Positions 18,601-25,897 of a stretch of DNA of 64,000 bases are shown here, piece by piece; position 1 is the stretch's first letter; every line of letters starts with the position of its first letter. Made by a program: the position numbers and the translations under genes. The stretch covers positions 242,047 through 306,046 of the forward strand of contig NZ_DAIOEU010000001.1 of assembly GCF_036746095.1 (NCBI RefSeq), in the 5' to 3' direction. The notes under the pieces are model-generated. The model did not search any database and was not told where the DNA came from. It saw only the letters and a list, made by a program, of their open reading frames with translations. This DNA is from Dyella_B sp036746095 (GTDB taxonomy: Bacteria; Pseudomonadota; Gammaproteobacteria; Xanthomonadales; Rhodanobacteraceae).

Positions 18601-21600
18601 GCGATCACCGCGGCGACGAATTCGCCGATGCTATGGCCGATCATCGCTACGGGCACTACGCCATAACTCATCCACAAGCGTGCGAGCGCGTATTCCATCG
18701 CGAAGATGGCCGGCTGCGTGAGTCCGGTGGCGCGCAGCGCTTCGGCATCGTCGGCAAACAGGCGTTCGCGCAGGTCGAAGCCAAGCTCATCGCGCAGGAT
18801 CTCCGCGCAGGCGTCGATCGCCGTGGCGAACGCGGGTTCTGTTGCATACAGTTCGCGCCCCATGCTGGCGTATTGCGAGCCCTGGCCGGGGAACATGAAG
18901 ACCATGCCGGGTGGTGGATTGAGCGCGGTCTTGGCGGGCGATAACGTCAGGTCCAGCAGGCGCTTGGCAGCGTCGTCGATGCTGTCGGCAACGATGTGTG
19001 TGCGATGCGCGAAGAGCTTGCGTCCTTTGCATAGTGTCCAGGCGATATCGGCCAATTGGGCATTCGATGGCGATGTCGGGGTTCGCGTGGGCTCGCCCCG
19101 ACCTACGTGTTTGGCGAGGTGTGCGCGTAGTTGCTCCACTGCGTGGCCAAGCGCTGCATCGCTGCGTGCGGAAAGCAGCAATAGTTGCGGGCCGTCGGCG
19201 GCGTCGGAAGGTTCGCGTTGCGGCGGTTCCTCAAGCACGACGTGTGCATTCGTGCCACCCACGCCGAAGGAACTCACGCTCGCGCGCAGCGGACCGCCGT
19301 CGAACGTCCAGGCGCGCAACGTGTCGTTGACGAAGAACGGCGAGTTGCCGAGATCGAGCTTGGGATTGCTGGCGCGGAAGTGCAGCGACGGCGGCAGGCG
19401 ACGTTCGGCCAGCGACAGTGCGGTCTTGATCACACCGGCCGCGCCGGCGGCCATCACCAGATGGCCGACGTTGCTTTTCACCGAACCGATCGCGCAGACG
19501 CCGCGCTCGCTGGTGCTCTGGCGAAACACCTGGGTCAATCCTTCGATCTCGATCGGGTCACCCAATGGCGTGGCGGTGCCGTGGGTTTCCACATAGGAAA
19601 TCGAATTCGCCTCGACACCGGCGTTATCCAGCGCCATCGTGATCACGGCCGCTTGCCCGGCACTGCTGGGCGCGGTGAAGCTGGCCTTGGCGCCGCCATC
19701 GTTGTTCACCGCGACGCCGCGGATCACGGCGTAGATGGGATCACCATCGTGCAACGCATCGGCGAGGCGCTTCAGCAACACCACCGCGGCGCCATCGCTG
19801 AATACCGTGCCGCGCGCATCCGCGTCGAAGCTGCGCGTGTGTCCATCCGGCGACAGCATCGAACCTTCCTGCGAGACATAGCCACTGCGCGGCGGGCAGG
19901 CGATGGACGACCCGCCGGCCAGCGCCATGCCGCAATGGCCAGCACGCAAGGCGTCGAAAGCCTGGCACAGCGCGACCAGCGAGGTCGAGCATGCGGTGTT
20001 CATGCTGATCGCGGGACCGGTAAGGTTGAGCTTGTGCGCGATGCGTGTGGCCAGGTAATCCTTTTCGTTGGCCAACATCACCTGGAACGCACCCAGCTTG
20101 TCGACCAGGTCGGGCCGGGTGCTGATATGGCGCTGGAAATACGTGGCGTTATGCATGCCGCCGAAGACACCCACCGGCACGTCATGCTCGTCCGGCACGT
20201 AGCCGCCGCGCTCCAGGCATTCCCAGCACAACTCCAGGAAGATACGCTGCTGCGGGTCCATCAATTCCGCTTCGCGCGGCGACATGCCAAAAAAGGCCGC
20301 GTCAAAATTTTCTACGCCGTCGATGATGCCGCGCGCGGACACGTAGGCCGGATCCTTGCGTTGCTCGGCGGGAATGCTCGGATCAAGTTCGTCCGCGCTG
20401 AAAAACGTAATCGACTCGCGACCGGCGCAAAGGTTGTCCCAGAACGTCTCCACGTCGTTCGCCCCAGGAAAGCGGCCAGCCATGGCGATGATGGCGATGG
20501 GTTCGTCCATGCTGGACGAGCGATGATGCGACAAGCGCGAAGCCAGCGCGGCGCGTGCATCGCCATGCTCGATCATCGCAGCGAGAGCGGCAGGTGTAGG
20601 CGTGCCAAAGAAGGCCGCGATGGTGGGCAGGCTCGTTGCCAGCTCGCCATGGATGCGCGTCACGGTACGCACGGCCAGCAGCGAGTTGCCGCCAAGGTCG
20701 AAGAAGTGATCGTTGCGGCCCACTTGATCCAGGCCGAGCACGTCGGCGAACAGTTCGCACAAGCGCTGTTCGGTTTTTCCGATCGGCGGCACGTAGACGC
20801 CGGCCAGTTCGGAACGGTGGTTGTCCGGCGCGGGCAGGGCACGGCGATCGAGTTTGCCGTTGGCCGTGACAGGCAGCGCATCCATCGCGATGTAGATGGA
20901 TGGCAGCATGAAATCCGGCAGCACGTGCGCCAAGCGGTCGCGCAAGGTACGGGCGTTGACCGATGCATCGTCGGCCACGTAATACGCCACCAATCGCTTG
21001 AATCCCGGCCGGTCTTCGCGAGCCAGCACGGCGCATGCGCGCAGGCCGGGCTGAAGTTGCAAAACCGCCTCGATTTCGCCGATCTCGATGCGGTAGCCGC
21101 GGATCTTCATCTGCCCATCGGCACGGCCGACGAACTCGATCGTGCCTTGTGGCAACCAGCGCACCAGATCGCCGGTGCGGTACAGGCGTTCGCCGGCTTC
21201 AAGCGGATGCGTAACGAAGCGCTCGGCCGTCAGCTCGGGCCGCGCCAGGTAGCCACGCGCCAGGCCGGCGCCGCCGATATACAGCTCGCCGATCACGCCG
21301 GTAGGCACCGCCTCGCCACGGCTGTTCAACACGTACAGCGTGGTGTCGGTGATCGGGCTGCCGATCGGAATCGAGCGCACGTCCGCCGCGATATCGCGTG
21401 GAATGCGATAAGTGGCAGCGAACGTGGTGCATTCGGTCGGGCCGTAGCCGTTGATGATGGTGACGTTGGGCAATGCCGCATAGGCCTTGCGCACGTGCGC
21501 GACCGACAGCGCTTCGCCGCCGATCAATAGTTGCTGCAGGCCGCGCAGCTTCTGCGCGTTTTCATCGACGATAGCATTGAACAGTGCCGCCGTCAGCCAT

Positions 21601-22973
21601 GCGATGCGCGCGCCGTGGCGCTCGATCGCATCTTCCAGCCCGCAGCCGGTGGGAATGCGTTCGCCGTGCACGATGCAGGTGCCGCCATTGAGCAGGGCAC
21701 CCCAGATTTCCAGGGTGGATGCATCGAAACCGAGCGGTGCGGCGTGCAACAGGCGTGGTTGGTTGCCGAGGTCGACATAGGTGACGTCACGCACCAAGCG
21801 AATGATGGACCGATGCGTGATCTCCACCCCTTTTGGCGTGCCGGTGGAGCCGGACGTATACATCACGTAGGCGAGAGCGCTGCCGTCGACGGCAGGCGGC
21901 TGATACGCGGATGCATCGCGCTCCAGCGATGCGAGTTGCACGACCGGCAGCTGCACGTCGGGCAATGCGGGAACATCCGCGCCGGCAATGATCAACGCAG
22001 CACGCGCATCGTTGATCACAAAGGCAAGGCGTTCCGTCGGATAGCCCGGATCCAGCGGCAGATAGGCCGCGCCCGCCTTGAGAATGCCCAGGATGGCAAC
22101 CAGCGCTTCCGGTGAGCGCTCAAGCAATAGCGCAACCGGCGCACCGGCTTCGACCCCCGCGGCCATCAATCCCGCGGCGATGCGATCGGAACGCGCATCG
22201 AGTTCGGCGTAGGAAAGCCTGAGATCCAGTGCTTCGATCGCCGATGAACCGGCATGCTGGCGGGCCTGCTCCTTGAACAAGCCATGCACGGTGTCCGTTG
22301 CGCGGCGCGATACGGCCGTGGCATTCCATTCGACCAGCATGCGCTGGCGTTCGGCCGGATCGCAGATGTCGAACGATGCCAGGTCGGCATCATCGGATGC
22401 ACACAACCAGGCCAGCGCACGCATGACGCCGGCGGCGAGCAAGTCGATCGCGGCAGCACTCCATGGCGCGCGAAAGGCCACCTCGATCCGTGCGGGTGAG
22501 GTTTGCACGCACCAGTGGCTGTCGCTGGCGCCGCCATCGCACGAGGACTCGGAATCGGGCGAAGGAAGCTCGCCGCTGATGATCCATGCACTGCGGACAC
22601 TGGCCGGCATCGCCTTGCCAAGCGACGAACAGAACGCCCACAGCCATGCATACCGCCCACCGGTGCGCGGGACTTCCATCGATCGCTGCCTTGCTACGCC
22701 GCCCTCGGCGTAGCTGGCTGCTACGACTCGCGTACCCGCGAATCGGGATTCGGCCAGCGCCAATGCAGCACAGAGCATCTGCGTATCGCTAACACCATGC
22801 TGTTGCTCTGCGTTGCTCAAGGCGGCGACGAATGCTTCGTCGAGCGCGTATTCGCACCGCATCCAGCCGCTTGCGCAAGCACCCGCCAAAACACCGGCCT
22901 GCACGGGCAATACGTCCAGCAACACGCTACCTTCCGCCGCGCCATCCTGGGGCCTGGCTATGCCTATGTTCAT
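15630..22973 (-). CDS. Hybrid NRPS-PKS megasynthase, (C-remnant)-A-PCP-KS-AT-ACP-aminotransferase
   Basis: A 2447-aa assembly-line start protein. Residues 1-220 look like the C-terminal lobe of a condensation domain without HHxxxDG. A domain about 230-715: YTSGSTGTPKG (372-382), NGYGPTE (508-514), NGKLDR (705-710). PCP Ser764. KS about 822-1250 with TACSTS (Cys995), THGT (His1131) and SNVGH (His1171). AT about 1355-1640 with GHSIGEF (Ser1448) and HAFH, the malonyl-type pattern. ACP GLDSL (Ser1786). A Gln/Ala-rich linker leads to a PLP aminotransferase of the glutamate-1-semialdehyde type (about 1935-2390; FDEVVTGFR; Lys2232 in YGKVVGGG). No KR or DH. My reading of the A-domain pocket is D-A-L-W-L-G-G-T-F, valine-like. 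Architecture resembles mycosubtilin/iturin-type beta-amino acid synthases. An upstream GGGGAGGA supports the ATG. Confidence 0.95.
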   Translation of the reverse strand: MNIGIARPQDGAAEGSVLLDVLPVQAGVLAGACASGWMRCEYALDEAFVAALSNAEQQHGVSDTQMLCAALALAESRFAGTRVVAASYAEGGVARQRSMEVPRTGGRYAWLWAFCSSLGKAMPASVRSAWIISGELPSPDSESSCDGGASDSHWCVQTSPARIEVAFRAPWSAAAIDLLAAGVMRALAWLCASDDADLASFDICDPAERQRMLVEWNATAVSRRATDTVHGLFKEQARQHAGSSAIEALDLRLSYAELDARSDRIAAGLMAAGVEAGAPVALLLERSPEALVAILGILKAGAAYLPLDPGYPTERLAFVINDARAALIIAGADVPALPDVQLPVVQLASLERDASAYQPPAVDGSALAYVMYTSGSTGTPKGVEITHRSIIRLVRDVTYVDLGNQPRLLHAAPLGFDASTLEIWGALLNGGTCIVHGERIPTGCGLEDAIERHGARIAWLTAALFNAIVDENAQKLRGLQQLLIGGEALSVAHVRKAYAALPNVTIINGYGPTECTTFAATYRIPRDIAADVRSIPIGSPITDTTLYVLNSRGEAVPTGVIGELYIGGAGLARGYLARPELTAERFVTHPLEAGERLYRTGDLVRWLPQGTIEFVGRADGQMKIRGYRIEIGEIEAVLQLQPGLRACAVLAREDRPGFKRLVAYYVADDASVNARTLRDRLAHVLPDFMLPSIYIAMDALPVTANGKLDRRALPAPDNHRSELAGVYVPPIGKTEQRLCELFADVLGLDQVGRNDHFFDLGGNSLLAVRTVTRIHGELATSLPTIAAFFGTPTPAALAAMIEHGDARAALASRLSHHRSSSMDEPIAIIAMAGRFPGANDVETFWDNLCAGRESITFFSADELDPSIPAEQRKDPAYVSARGIIDGVENFDAAFFGMSPREAELMDPQQRIFLELCWECLERGGYVPDEHDVPVGVFGGMHNATYFQRHISTRPDLVDKLGAFQVMLANEKDYLATRIAHKLNLTGPAISMNTACSTSLVALCQAFDALRAGHCGMALAGGSSIACPPRSGYVSQEGSMLSPDGHTRSFDADARGTVFSDGAAVVLLKRLADALHDGDPIYAVIRGVAVNNDGGAKASFTAPSSAGQAAVITMALDNAGVEANSISYVETHGTATPLGDPIEIEGLTQVFRQSTSERGVCAIGSVKSNVGHLVMAAGAAGVIKTALSLAERRLPPSLHFRASNPKLDLGNSPFFVNDTLRAWTFDGGPLRASVSSFGVGGTNAHVVLEEPPQREPSDAADGPQLLLLSARSDAALGHAVEQLRAHLAKHVGRGEPTRTPTSPSNAQLADIAWTLCKGRKLFAHRTHIVADSIDDAAKRLLDLTLSPAKTALNPPPGMVFMFPGQGSQYASMGRELYATEPAFATAIDACAEILRDELGFDLRERLFADDAEALRATGLTQPAIFAMEYALARLWMSYGVVPVAMIGHSIGEFVAAVIADVMSLADGARLVARRGSLMQALPAGSMLSVRMDAAHLATRLPATLSLAAENAPNACVVSGETSLVQAFQAELEQAGIACRLLHTSHAFHSSMMDPALAPFRQAVEQIALSAPRIPIASTLTGNMLNDDEATSAAYWTRHLRGTMRFSTALQTLLADSQYALLEVGPRTTLSLLARQHAQSRGRIVLASLADSPSNERATWLDAVGQCWSCGVAISVEQLDRRQRKQRVRLPTYPFERKRHWIDVPRATDAPPAAAISNVVALPVRSEPAVAAAMPLNTNPEATMAPSTTSARATRLVAQLRALFEDVAGAEFDDVDPATHFVELGLDSLSLTQVALQLQKTFALKITFRELMEAHSSFASLAQHIDRLLPPEAAAATTAVDAAAATAPAAPAATTNQVAVMSLPTSGGLIQDVIQQQMLIMQQQLALLANAGNAAPAILPVASVAAPPTPPVETRPGVQAVDTPPDEEAALAHTTYDVKKAFGAIARIHSGSTELTGRQRVRLDAFMRRYIERTQQSKAYTQKHRPHLADPRVVNGFRPLLKEIIYQIVIDRSKGSKVWDLDGNEYVDALNGFGMNLFGWQPDFVLDAVRKQLELGYEIGPQHPLAGVVAKQICELTGFDRAALCNTGSEAVMGTVRVARTVTGRDTLVIFTGSYHGIFDEVIVRGTKKLRSVPAAPGILRNTAEHVLVLDYGTPESLAIIRERASSIAAVLVEPVQSRRPDFQPREFLQELRAITSDAGALLIFDEVVTGFRSHPRGAQAVLGIDADLASYGKVVGGGFPIGVIAGKRKYMDALDGGGWQFGDASIPTVGVTYFAGTFVRHPLALAAAHAVLDHLKTAGAALQERLNARTASLADELNAFCAEKGAPIKVTHFASVWKTNFLEDHPLQDLLFAMMRSRGIHILDNFPCFFTTAHGEEDFAAIAKAFKDSVLELQEAEFLPRRKKIEVLPLDAAKPPVAGARLGKDEEGRPTWFVPNPDAPGKYMKLSA

Positions 22974-23022
22974 GAGGTTTCCGTCCTCCCCGCAGGTGGT
23001 GTTGCGTTACGTGATCATTCGG

Positions 23023-23940
23023 TCAGTCGGCCAATGCATAGGCGCTTTGATGCGCCAGCGATGGACAGGCCGGCAGATGGCTGCCGGTGCCGTGCGCGGC
23101 GACCATCACGGACGCGGCGGCATAGGTCAGCGTGTCGAGCAGTGGCAGCTTGCCCACCGGCACCGGCGTGATGCCTTTGCGAGAGAGCAGGTCGTTCACC
23201 ACATGCCGCATGGCGTTGCGCCGCGTCGCCGCCGTGCTGTAGGTGAAGCTGATAGTGATGGATGGCTCATCGCCCGTTTCGACCATGTGCGGGCAGGTGA
23301 TGGGCATATAGACGCCCATGCCGGGGCCGACGATGAAAACATGCGCGCGTTCGCGAAACGCTTCGCTCCACTTCACCAGTCCAAGATCATGCCGCGCGTG
23401 GAAAACGTCGCGGGCGTGTTCGCTGCACACCTCGGTGTCCTCGGCATCCCACACGTACACTTTCTTGGTGCCGCGAACCTGCAGCAGGATGCCGTGATTG
23501 CGATCGATATGAAACGGCGTGGTGGTGTGCGGCGAGGCGACGAAAATCCATCCGGCGCGGTAATGCATGCCAGGATCCTTGCGCTCGATCAACGGCTGGA
23601 TTGGGTCCATCGCCATGTCGACCAGGCTGCGGTAGGTCGGGTCGTCCTGCACGTGGCGCAACAGCATCCATGCCTTGGCGTCGTTGATGCCCTGCAACGT
23701 ATCGGCAGCGGATTTTCGATTGGGGTACAGACGGCCGACGTCATCGAAATTGGCGTCGGCGCCGGCGTCGTTGTTGAACGTAAACAGCCGCGTGCTGCCC
23801 TGGAAACGCTTGCCCAGCGCCACCAGCTGGTCGGGTTGCAACAGGGGATGCTCGGATAGGCGATGACGCACGGGCTGGATGCGCCATGGGTCGAAGGTGT
23901 CCCAATCCAGATCGATAAGTGCCGCCGCGCGGTTGTTCAT
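23023..23940 (-). CDS. JmjC/cupin_8-type Fe(II)/2-oxoglutarate oxygenase
   Basis: A 305-aa protein with the double-stranded beta-helix signature of the FIH-like cupin_8 family: PFHIDRNHGILLQV supplies the H-x-D iron ligands, KKVYVWD follows, and CPHMVETGDEPSITISF carries the distal His. Enzymes of this family hydroxylate amino-acid side chains using 2-oxoglutarate and O2. Only 49 bp separate its stop from the megasynthase start on the same strand, and a GGGAGGG site precedes its ATG, so it is probably the first gene of the assembly-line operon. A role as amino-acid or peptide hydroxylase in that pathway is inference from position. Confidence 0.85.
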   Translation of the reverse strand: MNNRAAALIDLDWDTFDPWRIQPVRHRLSEHPLLQPDQLVALGKRFQGSTRLFTFNNDAGADANFDDVGRLYPNRKSAADTLQGINDAKAWMLLRHVQDDPTYRSLVDMAMDPIQPLIERKDPGMHYRAGWIFVASPHTTTPFHIDRNHGILLQVRGTKKVYVWDAEDTEVCSEHARDVFHARHDLGLVKWSEAFRERAHVFIVGPGMGVYMPITCPHMVETGDEPSITISFTYSTAATRRNAMRHVVNDLLSRKGITPVPVGKLPLLDTLTYAAASVMVAAHGTGSHLPACPSLAHQSAYALAD

Positions 23941-24129
23941 GATTGAGCCCTCCCGTCATGCAAAAGTTGGTGCAGGGCGTAAACGTTCATTTGCGCCGAC
24001 ACATCACTTGCGTCGCGTTCGCCACGACGTCTTGCTGACCATCTCAGGTTTTGTTGCAACCACTGACGCGGATACGTCAGTCCCCCAACTTATCGATGCA
24101 TCGCCCCTGGCAATGCATCGCCTCGCACT

Positions 24130-24894
24130 TCATCTGGACTGGAACGCCAGCAACCACAAAATGGCGCCTTGGGCCGGGGCGCCTTGCCAGCTGACGTTGT
24201 ACCTGCCTGCCGCAGCGACCTGCTTATAGGCCACCGCGCATTGCACGCCGCTGTTGTCGGGAAGCTTCAAATAGCTGTCGATAACCGTGAATCCGTTATT
24301 GGGTACGGCGGACATGCGTTTTACGCCACCATCGCCCCACCACACGGCAATCAGCGTGGCAGGGCCGCTGGTAGTGACGGTGCCGCTGCTCATGGTCGTG
24401 CCGGTGGGTGCGTAGGTCTGGCTGACGTCCTTGAGCACGCCCGCATCTTTGATCTCGATGAACGGCACGGATATTTCGCCGGCCGCATTGCCGTTCTTGA
24501 TGAAACTGACGGTGTGGCCGGGGCCGCCTTTGGCTGCGAGCGCCACATAGGCCTTGACGTTGAAGCGGTCGCCGTAGCCGTTGCCGAACGGCACGTCGTT
24601 GCCCAGTTGCTTCCAGCGGTTGCCGTAGTTGTCGATCGGATCCAGCGCGTTGCTCGAATAGCCGCCGTTGAAGACGATCAACGAACTGCCATGTTGCTGT
24701 GTTGTGATCGGATCGGTAATGACCGGGTTGGTGCCGAGGCCTTCGGACTGGGTTTGCAGCGTATGCGCGCCCAATGAGACGGTTGGAACGCCCGGTGCCC
24801 CCTGAGCTGGCACGCAACCTGCTACAGCGACGCAAAGCACACCGGCCGCGGTACGGCGGCAACAGGCGGCAAGATAGTCGCGACAGCCTTGCAC
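24130..24894 (-). CDS. Putative exported lipoprotein of unknown function
   Basis: A 254-aa protein with a GTG start preceded by AGGGGAGGGG. The N-terminus has Arg residues, a hydrophobic run and VAVAGC, a plausible lipobox with the modified Cys near residue 27. The mature part is rich in Gly, Thr, Ser and Asn, contains IVFNGGYSSNALDP, GNRWKQLGNDVPFGNGYGDR and a terminal SWQGAPAQGAILWLLAFQ, and looks all-beta. I do not recognise a family. It lies 189 bp upstream of the oxygenase on the same strand and faces the J-domain gene across a 173-bp divergent region containing an 8-bp dyad. A surface-exposed or carbohydrate-binding role is only a guess. Confidence 0.75.
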   Translation of the reverse strand: MQGCRDYLAACCRRTAAGVLCVAVAGCVPAQGAPGVPTVSLGAHTLQTQSEGLGTNPVITDPITTQQHGSSLIVFNGGYSSNALDPIDNYGNRWKQLGNDVPFGNGYGDRFNVKAYVALAAKGGPGHTVSFIKNGNAAGEISVPFIEIKDAGVLKDVSQTYAPTGTTMSSGTVTTSGPATLIAVWWGDGGVKRMSAVPNNGFTVIDSYLKLPDNSGVQCAVAYKQVAAAGRYNVSWQGAPAQGAILWLLAFQSR

Positions 24895-24915
24895 GGGATT
24901 CCCCTCCCCTAGGGC

Positions 24916-24945
24916 GTGTGATCAATTTTGAGAACTAGATCACAC
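24916..24945. promoter_or_regulatory. 8-bp perfect dyad in a divergent promoter region
   Basis: GTGTGATC (24916-24923) is repeated inverted as GATCACAC (24938-24945), with a 14-bp AT-rich spacer. It lies just upstream of the lipoprotein GTG and 123 bp from the J-domain start, where both promoters should be. The half-sites resemble CRP/Clp half-sites, but the centre spacing is far too wide for one dimer. It may be an operator for another regulator or a stem in the lipoprotein leader. Confidence 0.45.
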
Positions 24946-25067
24946 TAAGTCAAGCTGAAAATATGCTTGCGAAGATCTTCACACTGCGCGAGGCTAGCGT
25001 TGTTCCTCCGCAGCCGCCCGGGTGGCCAGGCGTGCGGGAGCGGCACCATGCAACAGGGGAAACAAGC

Positions 25068-25739
25068 ATGGCCAACGAGATCGATTTTCTTGAGTTGTAT
25101 CGGCAGCTCAGGGTGAGCCCCGATTGCAGCGTGGACGAATTCAAGCGCGCCTACCGCCGCTGCGTATCCACCCTGCATCCGGACCGTACACTCCCGGGAC
25201 ATGAGGGATATAAGAACTCGCGCAGCGGGCAGCGCTTGCAGCAGCTCAATGTGCAATACGACGCGGCGATGGAATTCCTGCGGCTTCATGGGCGCCTGCC
25301 TGGCGCGCCGCCGCCTGCGTTCGTTGCCTCGCAGCGAGTGAACCCGCCGCGCCCGACGCCGGCGCCGTCATTTTCACCGCCGCGTACGTCGCGGCGCCCG
25401 CACATGAAATGGTTGATTTTGGTGGCGCTGCTTGCCACCGGCATTCTGTTCTGGGGCGCATCCGCGGTGACGCCCTCATCGGACGGCGGCAACGACAGCA
25501 CCAGCCACGACAGCGACACCGCGCCCACCGACGCACCGGCTGCACCGATGTTGACCCTGGGTATGTCGCCGGAAAACGTACGCGCCATCGAAGGCAGACC
25601 TGTCGAGATTCGTGATGACCTGTGGGAGTACGGACCATCGTGGGTGCGGTTCGACCACGGTTCGGTGGTCGATTGGTACAGCTCGCCATTGCATTCGCTG
25701 AAAACGGCTCAAACACGGCCACCCGGCGCGCGCAATTGA
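25068..25739 (+). CDS. J-domain protein with one membrane segment
   Basis: A 223-aa protein. I chose ATG 25068 (MANEIDFLELY) because AGGGGAA lies 6-7 nt upstream; the longer frame from 24963 begins in untranslated leader. Residues 5-75 form a J domain, with EFKRAYRRCVSTLHPDRT holding the HPD tripeptide that stimulates an Hsp70 ATPase. A Pro/Arg-rich linker, one transmembrane helix (MKWLILVALLATGILFWGAS) and a C-terminal domain with LTLGMSPENVRAIEGRP and a WEYGPSWVRF strand follow. The C-terminal part resembles SmpA/BamE-like folds in pattern. It is the only plus-strand gene in the first 33 kb; its link to the polysaccharide genes is unclear. Confidence 0.85.
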   Translation: MANEIDFLELYRQLRVSPDCSVDEFKRAYRRCVSTLHPDRTLPGHEGYKNSRSGQRLQQLNVQYDAAMEFLRLHGRLPGAPPPAFVASQRVNPPRPTPAPSFSPPRTSRRPHMKWLILVALLATGILFWGASAVTPSSDGGNDSTSHDSDTAPTDAPAAPMLTLGMSPENVRAIEGRPVEIRDDLWEYGPSWVRFDHGSVVDWYSSPLHSLKTAQTRPPGARN

Positions 25740-25778
25740 TGTGGTTTGATTGCCTTCGGCCCGCGTAAATCCCATCGC

Positions 25779-25878
25779 CGTCATTCCTGCTTTCGCTGGA
25801 ATGACGTCGTTTTAGCTTTCCCGCAAGAACAGCGAAAAATTTCCCCGGACAGCAGTGCGCTTCCGCGGGAATGACGGC
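25779..25878. repeat. Dispersed repeat: short GTCATTCC palindrome plus CCCCGGACAGCAGTGCG unit
   Basis: A short palindrome (GTCATTCCTGCTTTCGCTGG then AATGAC) is followed by a segment reading AGCTTTCCCGCAAGAACAG, GAAAAATTTCCCCGGACAGC and TTCCGCGGGAATGACGGCC. The same units recur, partly inverted, across 46347-46930. It occupies most of the gap between the convergent J-domain and sugar-transferase genes, so it may form strong transcript-end structure. Confidence 0.8.
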
Positions 25879-25897
25879 CATACGTAGGTCCTTGATG

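Noticed and set aside
12343..21530. Long plus-strand frames opposite the NRPS genes (12343-14241, 14254-16098, 19185-21530; up to 781 codons)
   Set aside because: They are antisense to intact, motif-rich NRPS/PKS domains, have Ala/Arg/His/Gln-rich low-complexity translations without domains, and arise from third-position GC bias.
24916..24945. CRP/Clp binding site
   Set aside because: Half-sites TGTGA and TCACA are present, but 18 bases lie between them rather than the 6 that a CRP-type dimer needs.
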